Origin: Sapria himalayana
Lineage: Eukaryota > Streptophyta > Magnoliopsida > Malpighiales > Rafflesiaceae
DNA length: 64,000 bases
Direction of reading: 5' to 3'
NCBI GenBank assembly: GCA_029783825.1
Contig: JAREIK010002450.1
Coordinates: 682,039 to 746,038, forward strand
Every line of letters begins with the position of its first letter. Positions within the stretch are counted from its first letter, which is position 1. The notes beneath the pieces were generated by a model. That model searched no databases and was not told where the DNA came from. It worked only from the letters and a program-made list of their open reading frames with translations. This document shows positions 10,823 to 23,029 of this stretch, in pieces. The position numbers and the translations under genes are program-made.

Positions 10823-13275
10823 TGTTGTGATTTTGTTATAACATTTAATTTTTATGGTTAGGTACATCCAAAAGGCAAGTTGAGTGAGAGTCTGATCCAA
10901 TATCATTTTATAAGTATACATGTCATATAAGTAATAAAGTAGATATTTAGTTCAGATATTGATCCCATAGATATTATATGTAGAGTTAGGTTAATCAATG
11001 ATAATTAATAGTCATTCTAGTATGCATGATGAATAAGATTCAAGTCATAAATTAGAGATTCTAGGGGTGATTGATATTTTTATCTGTGATGGAGTTTTAA
11101 ATGGCTTTGTGGTAGTTTTGCTCAATCATAGAATATAGATGGTATAATATTGAATGACCTCTGGCCCTGCTAGCATATAAGGTGGTTATCAACTATTGAT
11201 CCCTTCCTAATGATGAGTTTCGCATAGTTATCTCCTTAGTAATTTAATATTGAGACAACAAATCATCTTTACTCATAGGTTATTCACAAGTTCTCAGCTT
11301 TTATGCAACTCATTAATTATCCTTAATGGCTGCTTTGAATATGTATTCTTATTGTTTGGCCTCTAGTTTAATTTTCAATAAGAATTAATATGATAATAAA
11401 TGTGTTTATACTTTTGGCTTTATCAATATCATACATGCTCAATTAATACACTTTTCCTTGTGTTTAATTAGTGAAAACCATATGCTCAAAACTAACTCAC
11501 AGTGTAATCAGTATCATTTGAATTACCTTTGAACATGACTAACATATGGATTATCTATTATCATTCATCAATATGATAGGTGCCTCTCATACTAATGGTA
11601 AAATCCTTGGGAAAACATTCTATATACTGCCCAATATCAATTGAAGGGCATTTCCTCTAAGACATGCATAATGGATTGACCTATAAAATCATTCATGCCT
11701 TTGCTTTTATAACTATCATACTCATAGTGATTAAACATATCTCAATTTTGGGTTTTGGCATATGAGTATGACTTGCATATCATGGTCGTAAGGGTTATCA
11801 TTGTCCCCCACTCAAATCACATACAACCCACTCCAACCAATAACCAAAATTTTAGTCTCAATTCTTTTTATCTATCAAACTATCCATAATAAAATAATTT
11901 CTCAACAAAAAATCATGTTAAAGTATTAAAGTAAATATTCATCACACGAAGATATAACAAAACATTCATAAATTTCATTTTTAGTTAAAAATTGGGCAAT
12001 GTAAAATATGACACAAGTGCAAATTTATCTCATACAAATCTAGGTCCCCAATTTTATCATTGGGAAGAATCTAGGTTTCAAAATAAAACCTAAATCCCTC
12101 AAAACTTGCTTGATTTAACTTGGATTTACTTCATTGGAGGGGGTCAAAATATGCACCTGCCTACTAGGGTTTATGTTTGTACCTTGTATCACCCTTGTTG
12201 ATCATTGATCACCCCAAAAATAGATTTGTGGATCCCTTAGGTCCTCTACTTCATGCCTCTCATGGATGTCTCTTGGCTTCTTATGATTTTCCTTAGATAC
12301 CTGAGTGTTTGATATAGTTTTTTTACTTGGAATTCATGAAACTAAATAAAATTCATAGCTTCTATCTTTTGATTCAATAACTCAAAGTCATAATAGTGGG
12401 TACAAGCCATGACTTTGGTCTCTTTCCTCTATTTAATAATCATCATGTTGGAAAAAGTTATGGTGACTTATTTAACCTTTATAACACAAATTTATGATAC
12501 TGATGTGTGGGTGTGACTTGAGCATTTAGTCTCTCTAACACAATATAATGAAACTGAGTTTGGTCATAGTCTATACATTTAACTTTGATAACCCAAAGTC
12601 ACACCATTGAAGAATGACCATGACTTTAGTTTTTCTCTTGAACTAAAAGTCATAGTACTTATTTTGGTTGTAGCTCAAGTTTAACTATTTGAAATATTTT
12701 ATAGCCAGAGGTCACAATACCAGGTCAATGCCATGACTTTAGCTTGAGTATTATATGGTTTAATAATAGAAATGTTGTGACATCTAGAAGTTGCTATAGT
12801 TTTTAGTACTAGCGAGGAACTTTGTTGCTATGATGTGAAATTGATATCATATCCACGAAGTTATTTTGAGCAAGTAAGGTTGTGACTCCAAGAAATCTTC
12901 ATTGCCAAAATAATGTGTTGTACAGTGAAATGATTATATCAACAAGATTATGGAGTCATGATATATGAAGATTATCATGAATATTTATGCAGAGTTTTGA
13001 CCAAGAATAGATTTCGAAACCAATCTAAAGTACTCAAAGGAGTAATCAAGGCATAGTATGTCATATGCTATGACTTGCATGACTTTTTCACTCCCATTCA
13101 TATCACCAACTCCACTAAGCCATATATTTTACTTTAAAAACTCTTAATTTCATAATCAAAATTTTCAAATCTTAGCTTTTATCAAATTATTGCAAATAAA
13201 ACCCTCTTTCAGGCAAACACAACATAAAAAGCATACCAAACGACATGTATTATTCAATATTTTACATATCAAATA
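10823..13275 (-). repeat. Solo LTR of the Athila-like family (copy A), minus orientation, in Angela RT
   Basis: Read on the minus strand it starts TATTTGATATGTAAAAT (copy B starts TGTTTGGCATATAAAAT) and ends ATCACAACA, 2453 bp. Its ends fall exactly where the copia RT frame is interrupted. The 5-bp flanks are GATTT and CCTTT, a 3/5 match, compatible with an old duplication. It aligns with the LTR copies at 18409-30403, 34520-37529 and 13731-38709 over shared landmarks such as 'caactattgat', 'gcaactcattaa' and 'tgagacaa'. At 12370-12780 it holds a degenerate tandem array (unit roughly 60-90 bp) built around GTCATGAC-like palindromes. It has no coding capacity and no internal retroelement sequence is attached. 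Confidence 0.85.
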
Positions 13276-13730
13276 CCTTTATCAAGAATGAAGTAGAACC
13301 TTGTGTATACAAGAAAGTAAGTGGGAGCATAGTTATCTTCTTAGTGCTTTATGTGGATGACATCATGATCATTGGAAATGACATTCCTAAATTGTAGAAT
13401 GTCTAGTTTTGGTTAGAGAAATAATTTTCAATTAAAGACTTAGGAAAACCACCTATATTGTAGGCATAAATATTTATAGAGATAAATCTCAAAGAATACT
13501 CAACCTAATGCCAAAGTGGGTACATAGACAAGGCACTAAAAAGATTTAGCATGCAGTATTCCAAAAAAATTCATGAAATGGTTCATGGAATTGAGCTCAG
13601 TAAGTCTCAATGTCTATCCAGAAGGATGAGAGAGAGTGTATAGATAAAATTTCATTTACTTTGGCTTTTGAGTCTACCATGTATGTCAAATCTTTGCACC
13701 CGACATGATGCCTTCTACACCTTATGTATG
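13276..13730 (+). pseudogene. Reverse transcriptase, C-terminal part, Angela-like copia
   Basis: It reads FIKNEVEPCVYKKVSGSIVI, then LYVDDIMIIGND with an intact YVDD catalytic box at 13350-13361. KDLGKTTYIVGINIYRDKSQ and a degraded ELSKSQ...ERE stretch follow. Near 13670-13725 come FESTMYV and, after a frameshift, CTRHDAFYTLCM, matching 'SIMYAMLCTRPDVSYALS'. The gene is cut at 13730 by the plus-oriented LTR. The sequence after that LTR (from about 38710) reads IFKYLIKTKDIFLICGG, the next block of this polyprotein. Confidence 0.9.
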
Positions 13731-14278
13731 TGTTTAGTATGTCAAATACCAAATAATATTAACTTTATAATATGATTTTCATGATGTATTTTGGCTGAAA
13801 ATTGGTTAATTTATAATAATTTCACAAAAATATTGGTTTATAGGATTTTGATAAATAGATATGAAATAAGAACTTTTTAGCATGAATATACAAGTTAGTG
13901 AAGTTGGTGACTAGAAAGAGAGCAAAAAGTCATGAAAGTCATAATATCTAACATGCTATTAGTTGATTACACATTTGAGTACTTATAGATTTGTTTCAAC
14001 ATCTATTGTTGGACAATAGTTTACCCACATAATCATGATTATCTTCATTTTATATGACTCTACTGCCATGTTAATACAATCCTTTTACTATGAAATTATT
14101 TTGTTAGTTGCAAAGATTTCTTGGAGTTGCAATTAAACTAGCATGAAATAATTTCATGGTTATACCATTAATTTAATACCATAATAACTAAATATCCCAC
14201 TAGTGATAAAAGATGAGGCATCATCTAGATGCCATAACTTTTCCTTTGCCAAAACTTAGAATACTCAAGCCAAATCTA

Positions 14279-17200
14279 TAGATGTGTCAAATGGGTCATG
14301 CCGGGACAAACCCAGCCTGGTTTTAGGTTGCTCAACCGGGCTATCGTACCGGGCCAAACATGACATGGTACATTAACCGTGTCATGCCTGGATCGGCATG
14401 GTTTCTTCAGGCCAGGCCCGGCATGGCCCATAGACCCGAGTGGGTTTTAACCATGCCGGGTCAGGCCCGTATGGGCTAGTTTTAACAATTTATTAATTTA
14501 ATAATTTTTTTAAAATTATGTTATTTTTTTATGTAATAATTAATTAGTTAGTGTTTAAAAATTATTAAATTATTAAATTGTAAATTGTAAATTTTTAATA
14601 CTTTAAATGTTTTTTTAATGTTTATTTTTTATACTTTTTATTAATTAGAATTAGAATTTAAATGTTAATTTATAAAATATTCAAGCTTAAATATGAATTA
14701 AAATTTAAATCAAATGCAAAATAAAAATAAATTTAATACTTTGTATCATTCACAACCATAAATTAAATAAATACAGTAAGTCTGAAATACAAATGACAAA
14801 CCCAAACCAAACCAAATATAATGTAAATAAAAATGAATACATCGAAATCAAAAATCAGAATCAAACATAAGCATAACATAAGTATTGCAATCCCGCAATT
14901 GTCAACTATCATGCATCAAGTGGCAACGTCATCAATCATCAATCAACATATCATTATCATCCTCAATATTAAAATCACTATCATATGGATTATCATCAGC
15001 AATCAACTCCTTTGCTTTTGTTGTAGTGCCAGTCCCAACATAATCTTGGATGCCCAAGCTCAAATCCTCTCAATCATTCATGCATGTTAAAGTCTCAATA
15101 ATATATGGACGTAATCTTGATCTTTTATTCGAAATCACATTCACTACAAAAGAAAAAACAGACTCTGATGCTATGCTCGACACTGGAGGAGTTAGTAGAT
15201 CTCATGTCATCCTAGATAGCATGGAAAAGGTGGACTCGTATAATTTCTACCACTGTAATATATCAAGATTCTTAATATCGGAATGAGATAGGATTGAGCA
15301 GTAATAGGTATCTAATTAATGAGAAAGCTCACTTATATTCGATGGTCCACCCCATCATTTCTGCCTCGCTAACTGAATGGAAAAGTCATCGTCTTCGAAT
15401 ATGGTATCCATGTCTGTACTTGGAGCCTCACCACCACCACCACCATACCTAGTACGTAGTATGTGAAAAACTCAGTCAACTTCTTGTGAATGAACTCTTC
15501 AGGCCGGTCTTCTAGGTTCATGCACGAGGATATGTATGTTAAAATATTATTTATCCCTTCCACCTTAATCCTAGGGTCCATGCAGGCAGCCAAACAATAA
15601 AGAGATGGAATAGCAGACCAATACTTTAAGTACTTGGTTTCCATCTCTGCAACTATATAGCTAAGTATCGGCTCATCTCGATACTTCCTAAATATGCTAC
15701 TAATGTTGCATAACACCTGAGTGCAATGCAAGTCCTGGGAGTATAAACCGACGAACACATGTTTGCCATGTCATAAAAAATATCCAGGAATTTCATAAAT
15801 GAAATTTTTTTTGCCAAGTCAGTGTCATCAATAATAAGTTCGTCACTCTTATTATTGATTTATTGGGATATCATGTGTTTGTATCCAACACATGACTTCA
15901 ACATCAGTTAAGTATAATTCTAACGGTGTTTCACTTCCAATTGAAATTTCTTCTTCTTAAGATTCATAGACAAATAGAGACTACCGAACTCATATTATCT
16001 GTGAGGCATGCAAATATATTTTAGTGAGTGATGTATGCAATTCAAAGCAGGGGAACACACCTTCATCCCTGCTTGTACATCGGGTTAATCACGTGACACA
16101 TGCATCTAACATGGAAAATCTCTCTTAATGGTTTGTCTTTAATATTCCTAACAAACATGTTAATTACTACTCTATTATTAGCCGCATTATCAAATGTGAT
16201 ACTAAAAATTTTATTTTGAATTTTATATTCTCTAAAGATCTTCATCATGTACTCAAAAATGGCTAGGTCATCACGAGGATGAAGAATCTCAGAGAATCCT
16301 AATTTTTTTTTATTTAGAGTCCATTTTGAATTTACATAGTGGGAGGTGAGGCACGCATAAGATGCAGCATTGTGACTAGTTCAAATATCAGACTTCATAG
16401 ACACCACTCTACTATATGTTATAAATTCATTAATTATTACTTGATTTTCTAACTTTTAGTATGTCGTTCCTAGATGTGAACCTAGGAATCCTATGATATG
16501 CATGCTAGAAAAATTCCTGCATGATATTGACTACCCTTGGATCCTCCAAAAATCTAATTGGAAAACCCATTGTGGTGATTAGTTTATCCATGTCTTCCCT
16601 TCCTAACTTGCTACGGTATATGAATGAGGTAAACTTTGAGACTGAACTGGATCCATCCACAAAAAACTCGCTGCTGAGTTGGGTTTGCTTAGGATCTAAT
16701 GCACCATATTTTTTGTGCATTGTTTGGCATGCCTTTTAAGGTGCACAGTCCCATACGCACTCTTACAACTTAAAATTCTCTTACAATATTTCCACTGTGC
16801 CGATTCTTTTTCGGCACCCCTAATATTTTTTTTGTTTGTTATATTAAAGTGAGTCCAAACTACTGAAGTCCTTCTAGTTTTTTGTTTTTTAGATGTTTGG
16901 GTCGAGGTGACAGGAGAAACCAAAGTCTTCAAAGCCTCATACCTTTGCGTAGGATTTTCATTTTCTATATTTAAATTAATTTCATTTTCATTATTTAAAT
17001 TAATATTTCTCATTTTTTAGACAAGAGAGTAGAGTAGAGCGAGAGAAAGTGAAAGACTATTAAATAGTAAATATTAATGTTTTTTTAAAATTAAGTTAAT
17101 AATTAACTATATAAAATAACAAAATACCCATAAAGTAGAGTAAAGCATGTGCACCACAAATCTAAAGTCCAATTCAAACACCAACCAAAGCCATGCCTGA

Positions 17201-17774
17201 ATTGTGAGTCCCAAAAAGCTGAGTCAAAATCCCACGAGAGAAAAATTTAGGAGAGAGATAGAGAGAAAGAATGAGAATCGAGAGATTTATGTTTTTGAAA
17301 AACATAAATATTAGAAAGAGGGGAGACATTTTATAGATTAATAAAAAGTATTTTTTTTAAAAAAATGATATTTTTATTGATTTATTTGGGGTAGAATCAT
17401 CAGGGATGTCGGATTCTGCCCCATAGCCATTGGAGGTGAAATCCAATGGCTTACATTCAATTTTTTAATTTTTTTAAACTTTACCATTAGGGGGTAAACT
17501 CGGACTCGGGTCGAAAAAACATTGGACCTGGATTGGGGTTCAATGCCCCGACAGAATATTTGGATCCGTCGGGGGCTTGGGCAGTATCTCGGCTCGTGCT
17601 GAGTAACCGTGCCCATGGGCCTCAGTGTCGGCCCATGCCTGGCATAACGCGAGTCTCGATTGGCCTTGGCATGGCATGGCCTAAGCAATGACATTAATAG
17701 GCCTAGCATGGGCACGGGCATGAGTCATTCCCGTGCCGTGGCGTGGCTCCGGCTTGGCCCATTTGACACCTCTA
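14279..17774 (-). mobile_element. hAT DNA transposon (copy 1), degraded, 8-bp TSD
   Basis: Terminal inverted repeats TAGATGTGTCAAATGGGTC (left) and, reversed, TAGAGGTGTCAAATGGGCC (right) bound 3496 bp. The flanks are CAAATCTA (14271-14278) and CAAATTTA (17775-17782), an 8-bp duplication with one mismatch, as expected for hAT. GC-rich subterminal zones of about 200 bp at both ends repeat CATGCC/GGCATGG-type words. Transposase remnants lie on the minus strand. The element sits inside the plus-oriented LTR that starts at 13731. Confidence 0.92.
15369..17013 (-). pseudogene. hAT transposase relic (BED-finger type), copy 1
   Basis: Four minus-strand pieces cover most of the protein. 16696-17013 includes RRTSVVWTHFNITNKKNIRG, CKRILSCKSAYGTVHLKRHA and a Cys/His spacing like a BED zinc finger. 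16505-16720 includes KLGREDMDKLITTMGFPIRF. 16063-16248 includes KIFSITFDNAANNRVVINMF (the hAT catalytic Asp region) and HVRCMCHVIN. 15369-15758 includes YWSAIPSLYCLAACMDPRIK. The C-terminal dimerisation part is very degraded. Matching blocks in copy 2 (20386-22248) show the same family. Frameshifts and stops make it non-functional. Confidence 0.88.
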
Positions 17775-19629
17775 CAAATTTATGATGATCTAATGTCATG
17801 ACTTTTAGTTTTAGAAAATTATAGAATCAAACTTGAGTTATGAATTACACAAGCACCTCAACTCTTAACTTAAGAGAGAAACCAAAGCCTCGGTTATTCT
17901 TCAATACCATGACTTTTGGTTATTGAAGCAAAATAAACAAGACAGTCATATTCTAGTATCACAACTTTGTATTATAGAGGCTAAATGAGTCATTGTGATT
18001 TTTACTAGTATCACGACCATCAAGCAGATGAAAGAGACTAGGATCATGACTTGTACCTAGCACCATGAATTTATGTTATAGAACCAAAAGATCAAAGTCA
18101 TGTTTTTTATTTAGCATTGCAACTTCTAATTAAAAACTCCACACCAAACACTAGGGTATATAAAGAAAGCCATAAGAAGCTAAGATAAATCCATGAAAGG
18201 CATGAGGAAGACAATTCAAGGTACTTAAAACTCCATTTTCAAGGTGATCCATGATAAAGTGAAATTGAATGAGTTTTGAGTAATTTAGATTTTGAAGCCT
18301 AAATTATTTTGATGATTCAAATTGGACAGCTAGATCCATATGAGATGAATTTCCACTCATTTCGTATATCATTCTTTCTAATTTCAAGCTAAAAAAATAT
18401 AGGGATAATATTATGACTTTATTAAGCTACTCAATTTTATTGGTCATGCACTATCCCAAAAGCTTGTTAGTGAAAGTTTCTCATCAATAAAGATCAACAA
18501 GTAAATGAATCATACCAAGTAATAAAGAGAACATTCTAAAACAAAACCTAAATAAATGCTAGTATTGTCCCACCATGCAAAAATTTTTTCTCCTCCTTCC
18601 CTCCTCCCGAAAACTTCCAGATAACCCTAAACAATCTTTTTTATCCTTGTAGAATCTGCCTTGCTGGGACTATTAGTAAGGTGGTTTTAAGGGCAAGATA
18701 GTTTCTGAACTTAGAAACTATTTTGTGCAACTTCTCCATCAAATATAATAAATAATCTGGAACCGACCAATACATTTTCCAAGTAGAAACCTTACAAAAA
18801 TCTAAGCAAACCCAAAAGGGCTCTTGATACTATGGCTCCCATCATGGTGAACCAAAAGTCCATCATCAAATCCTCTGAGTGGAATAATGTTTCTTTCAAG
18901 GTGAGCCAACATTGAAGATTGGTGGTCTGTTCTGAAGATGATTCCTGTGTTATGGAATATGTTATTGATGAAGGTAATTCAGGGTGTTCTTTGGTAATAT
19001 CTCCTAGGACCCCAATGACTTCTTGCCTAAAAACAATTACACAAACACAAAATTACATGACACTGATGGTAATTTTCATAATAGTTTGTCACCAAATGGT
19101 AAATATCAAAATATGCATATTGTGGATGAAAATTCTCGTGATATAGGTATGGAAAATAATGTAAGAAGTGTGAAATATTCTAATATTGGTGATAGATGTG
19201 AGGATTCAAAATCTTGAATCCTTCCTAACATGGTTGTTAAACTTGTTGTGAATAATATCAGTATGGGAATGGAAAAAGCTCCCTCTTATATCAAAAATCA
19301 CATATACATCTATGTTAATTAGTTGAATGAACAAAATAAGGAAGAAAAATATGTACTAACCACCACTTCCCCCTCCCCAAACATTTGAGAAGAATAAAGC
19401 CCCATGGAATAATCTATTTTTAGGATATAGGAATTAGGCAAATACTACCAAACTATCCTACCTCTCCGCAAAGTAGCCTGATAATGCATACTTTGAAAAT
19501 GATGATTTACTCCATAGAATGGAGTGTTAGAAAAACTATCTAGTAGGATACTTTATAACTAGGAGTCCTGGATGGTTTCTTCTTAAATGATTTATGTAAG
19601 AGTAATGGAAAATTTTTTTAACTCTGGAC

Positions 19630-22492
19630 TAGAGGTGTCAAACGGGCCGGGTCGGGCCGGGCACGGCACGGTTACTGTACCGTGCCATGCTCAGACCAGC
19701 ACGGTTTAAAAAAGCCGAGCCTGGCACGGCCCGAAGGCACGGTAGGCCGTGCCGTGCCGTGCCGGGCCCGCTCGGGCCAGGCCAGGCCCGAGAGGCAGAA
19801 ATTTTTTTTTTATTTAAAATTTTAGATATTGTAATTCTGTAATTGTATAGTATTAAATATTAATATTTTTAAAAATGTTAAAATTAAAAATTAATTAAAA
19901 AATCAAAGTTTAAAATTTTTTTTATCAAAATCAAATTAGTTCAAATTTTATTATAATTATTAATTATATACTAAAGTTATTAATTTATAAAAGAAAATTT
20001 AAATCATAAAAAAAATAAATCAATACATTATGTTATTAAAAATAAAAATAAAAAAAAACATAAATAACACAAATGAAAAAATACCAATCATCCATTTGAA
20101 ACCGAAGGTCCGAACAAAACAAATACCAGTTTCAACACAACGTACAAACAAAGCGTACAAATACAATCAATAAAAAAAACATCGAAAACAAAAAACAATA
20201 GATCATCATCAATCGTCAATCGGCATATCATGAGAATCATCAGCCGCAACATCAAGATCAGTATCATATGGATCATCATCATCGGCAATCAACTCCTCCG
20301 CCATCATAGTGGATGTGGATGCGACTGTAGTGCCTGTCCCAATCCCAGCTCCAGCACGATCATGGATGCTAAACCTCGATTCTTCTCAATCCTTCAAACA
20401 AGCCAAGGCCTCAACCATATCTGGACGTAATCTCGATCTCCTACCCGAAATCACGTTCAATGTAACAGAAAAAGCAGACTCCGATGCTACCCTCGACACC
20501 GGAGGAGTCTGTAGATCCCGTGCCATCCTAGATATCACGGGATAAGTGGACTCATATGATTTCCACCACTGTAATAAATCAAGATTCTTAGTATCAGAAT
20601 GTGATAGGATTGAGCAGTAATCAGTATCTAAGTACCGAGACAGCTCGCTCCTATGTGATGGTCCACCCCTACGTTTCCCTCTCGCTAGCTGAATGGAAAA
20701 ATCGTCATCTCCGAACAAGGTATCAATGTCCGTAATCACAGGTGGCTCTTCCAGGTTCATGCACGAGGAAATGAAAGTCAGGGTGTTTTCTACCCCTTCC
20801 ACCTTAACCCTAGGGTCCATGCATGCAGCAAGACAATAAAGAGATAGAACGGTGGACCAGTACTTCAAGTACTTGGTCTCCATCTCTGCAACCATATGGC
20901 TAAGCATCGGGTCAGCTCGATACTTCCTAAACATGCTACTAATGTTGCATATGCACCGGAGTGCAATGCAAGTGGTGGGCGTATAAATTGACGAACACAT
21001 GTTCGTCGTGTCATAAAATATCTTCAGGAATTTCATAAATGAAATTACTGAAGCCCAGTCAGTGTCGTCAATAATAAGTTCGTCACTCTTACTATTGACG
21101 TAATCGGATATCATGTGTTCGTATCCAACACATGATTCTAATATCAGGTACGTGTAATTCCAACGATGTCTCACATCCGATTGGAATTTCTTCTTCTTAA
21201 GATTCGCAGACAAACAAAGACTACTAAACTCTTGTTGTCTGCGAGGAGTGCGGATATATTTTAGTGCATTGCGTATATTATCCAATGCGGGGGAACACAC
21301 CTTCATACCCGCTTGAACAATCAGGTTAATTACGTGACACATGCATCTGACATGAAAGATATCTCCTAATGGTGCGTCTCTAATATTCCTAACAAACATA
21401 TTGATCACTACTCCATTATTAGAAGCATTATCGAATGTGATACTAAAAATTTTATTTTGAATTTTATATTCCCTAAAGATTTTCATCATACACTCAAAAA
21501 TGGCCGGGCCATCATGAGAATGAATAATCTCAGAGAATCCTAAAATTTTTTTATTGATTGTCTAGTTAGAATCTACATAGTGGCTCGTGAGACATGCATA
21601 AGAAGAATCATCGTGACTTGTCCATATATCGGACGTCACGAACACCACTCCACTATATGCCATAAATTCCTTAATTATTTTTTGTTTTTCTAACTTATAT
21701 ATCTTTAGTATGTCATTCCTAGATGTGGACCTAGGAATCCTACGATATGAAGGCTGAAAATAAGTCTGCATGATGCGCACTACCCTTGGATCTTCCGAAA
21801 ATCTAATCGGAAGACCCATCAATGTGATGAGTCTGGCCATGCAGTCCCTACCCAACTCGCTGGAGTATATGAAGGGAGTAAACTTTGAGACTGAACTCGA
21901 TCCAGTCTCAAAAAATGTAGTGCCAAGTTGGGTTTGCCTAGGATCTAATGGTCCATGTTTTTTGGTGCATAATTCGGCATGGCTCTTGAGGTGCCCAGTC
22001 CCAAATGAACTCTTACATGTTAAAAGTCTCATACAATATTTGCACTTTGTCATTTCTTGTTCCTCACCCCTAATATTTTTTTGTGTTATGATTTTAAAAT
22101 GAGTCCAAACTACAGAAGTCCTCCTAGTTTTTTGTTTTTTAGAACTTTGGGTTGAGACAACTAGAGAAACCAAAGTTTCAACAGCCTCAGACCTCTGTGT
22201 AATATTTTCATTTTCTAAATTTAAATATGTATCAGGTGTATTTGTCATTTTTTATGATTTTTATTTTTTTCTAATTTTTGTCTAGAGAGAGAAAGTAAAA
22301 AAACCGCAAAATAAATTACCCGGTAAAAGCAGTGAGGTCGGTCACGTGCACGGCACGGAATAGCTCGTGCCTAAACCTGGCACGGCACGAGCCCGGGCAC
22401 GGTTTTTTATCGTGTCGGGCCGGCACAGGCATGGCTGAATCGTGCCGTGCCTCGTGCCGGGCCGGGCCGACCCGGCCCAGTTGACACCTCTA
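19630..22492 (-). mobile_element. hAT DNA transposon (copy 2), nearly intact, exact 8-bp TSD
   Basis: Inverted ends TAGAGGTGTCAAACGGGCC (left) and, reversed, TAGAGGTGTCAACTGGGCC (right) bound 2863 bp. CTCTGGAC occurs exactly at 19622-19629 and 22493-22500. Subterminal regions are GC-rich with repeated GGCACGG/CCGTGCC words (19660-19800; 22335-22480), likely transposase-binding repeats. The body between transposase and left end (19800-20090) is AT-rich and noncoding. It lies in ORF1 of the LINE. The perfect duplication and largely open transposase make it the youngest clear insertion of the nest. Confidence 0.95.
20386..22248 (-). pseudogene. hAT transposase (BED finger, catalytic core, hATC dimerisation), one in-frame stop
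   Basis: The frame runs on the minus strand from ATG at 22248 to a stop at 20386, broken only by TAG at plus 21562-21564. The sequence on both sides is in the same frame (759 nt apart, divisible by three), about 619 residues in all. The N-terminal part holds a BED-type finger (WTHF..., CKYC..., GTGHLKSHAELC; about residues 55-105). The middle holds MARLITLMGLPIRF, VVFVTSDIWTSH, then FSITFDNASNNGVVINMF and HVRCMCHVINLIVQAG typical of the hAT core. The C-terminus holds LDLLQWWKSYESTYPVISRMARD and RVASESAFS, the hATC dimerisation domain. Copy 1 and the usual family sequence suggest the stop replaces Trp (TGG to TAG). Another start is possible but this Met precedes the finger by a normal distance. 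Confidence 0.93.
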
Positions 22493-23029
22493 CTCTGGAC
22501 CATATTTAGTATTTGGTGGGCCATTGTATATTAAACCACTCTCTACATGCTTTCATTATGAGTTGAAGAAGATGGCTAAAATACCAATAAGGGGTGAGAT
22601 TCCCAAACTTCCCGATTCATCTTTGTAACTCAATTAGACTAATTAAAACAACAAAGTGAATTGGACATCCATTGCACATGGATAAATTCACTACTAACAT
22701 TTCAAAAATAGCATATGCAAGGGTGCTAGTGGAACTAGATCTAAATGAGAACTTGTCGAATGAAATTACCCTGAATTTCCTAGATGGTTCTAAAATTTTC
22801 CAGCCTTTTATATATGAAGAATTGCCTTTATATTGCAATTTCTATTTGGCTTTTGGGCATTTGAAAAATAGCTGCCAAATGAAAAATAAGAGAGATAAAG
22901 AATTGGAGGAGACAAATAACTTCAACCTAGTTAAAGTGAAAAGAAATAAGAAAGATCTGATCGGTCCAAAGGAAGGTCCATATTTAAACCTTAGAAACAA
23001 AGGCAAGATAAAAAGATTATGTGCATAGA

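Larger units (their letters stand above)
18840..23027 (+). pseudogene. LINE ORF1 relic (DUF4283 plus zinc knuckle), disrupted by hAT copy 2
   Basis: The possible start at 18832 (ATGGCTCCC) is followed by degraded frames. At the hAT junction the frame reads NSGPYLVFGGPLYIKPLSTC, a DUF4283 block, when 19616-19629 is read on into 22501-22560. The open piece 22672-23028 gives KIAYARVLVELDLNENLSNEI, then YEELPLYCNFYLAFGHLKNSC, the CCHC knuckle region. The second knuckle Cys reads Tyr. ORF1 proteins bind the element RNA. This one is broken by the hAT insertion and by earlier stops. Confidence 0.82.
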
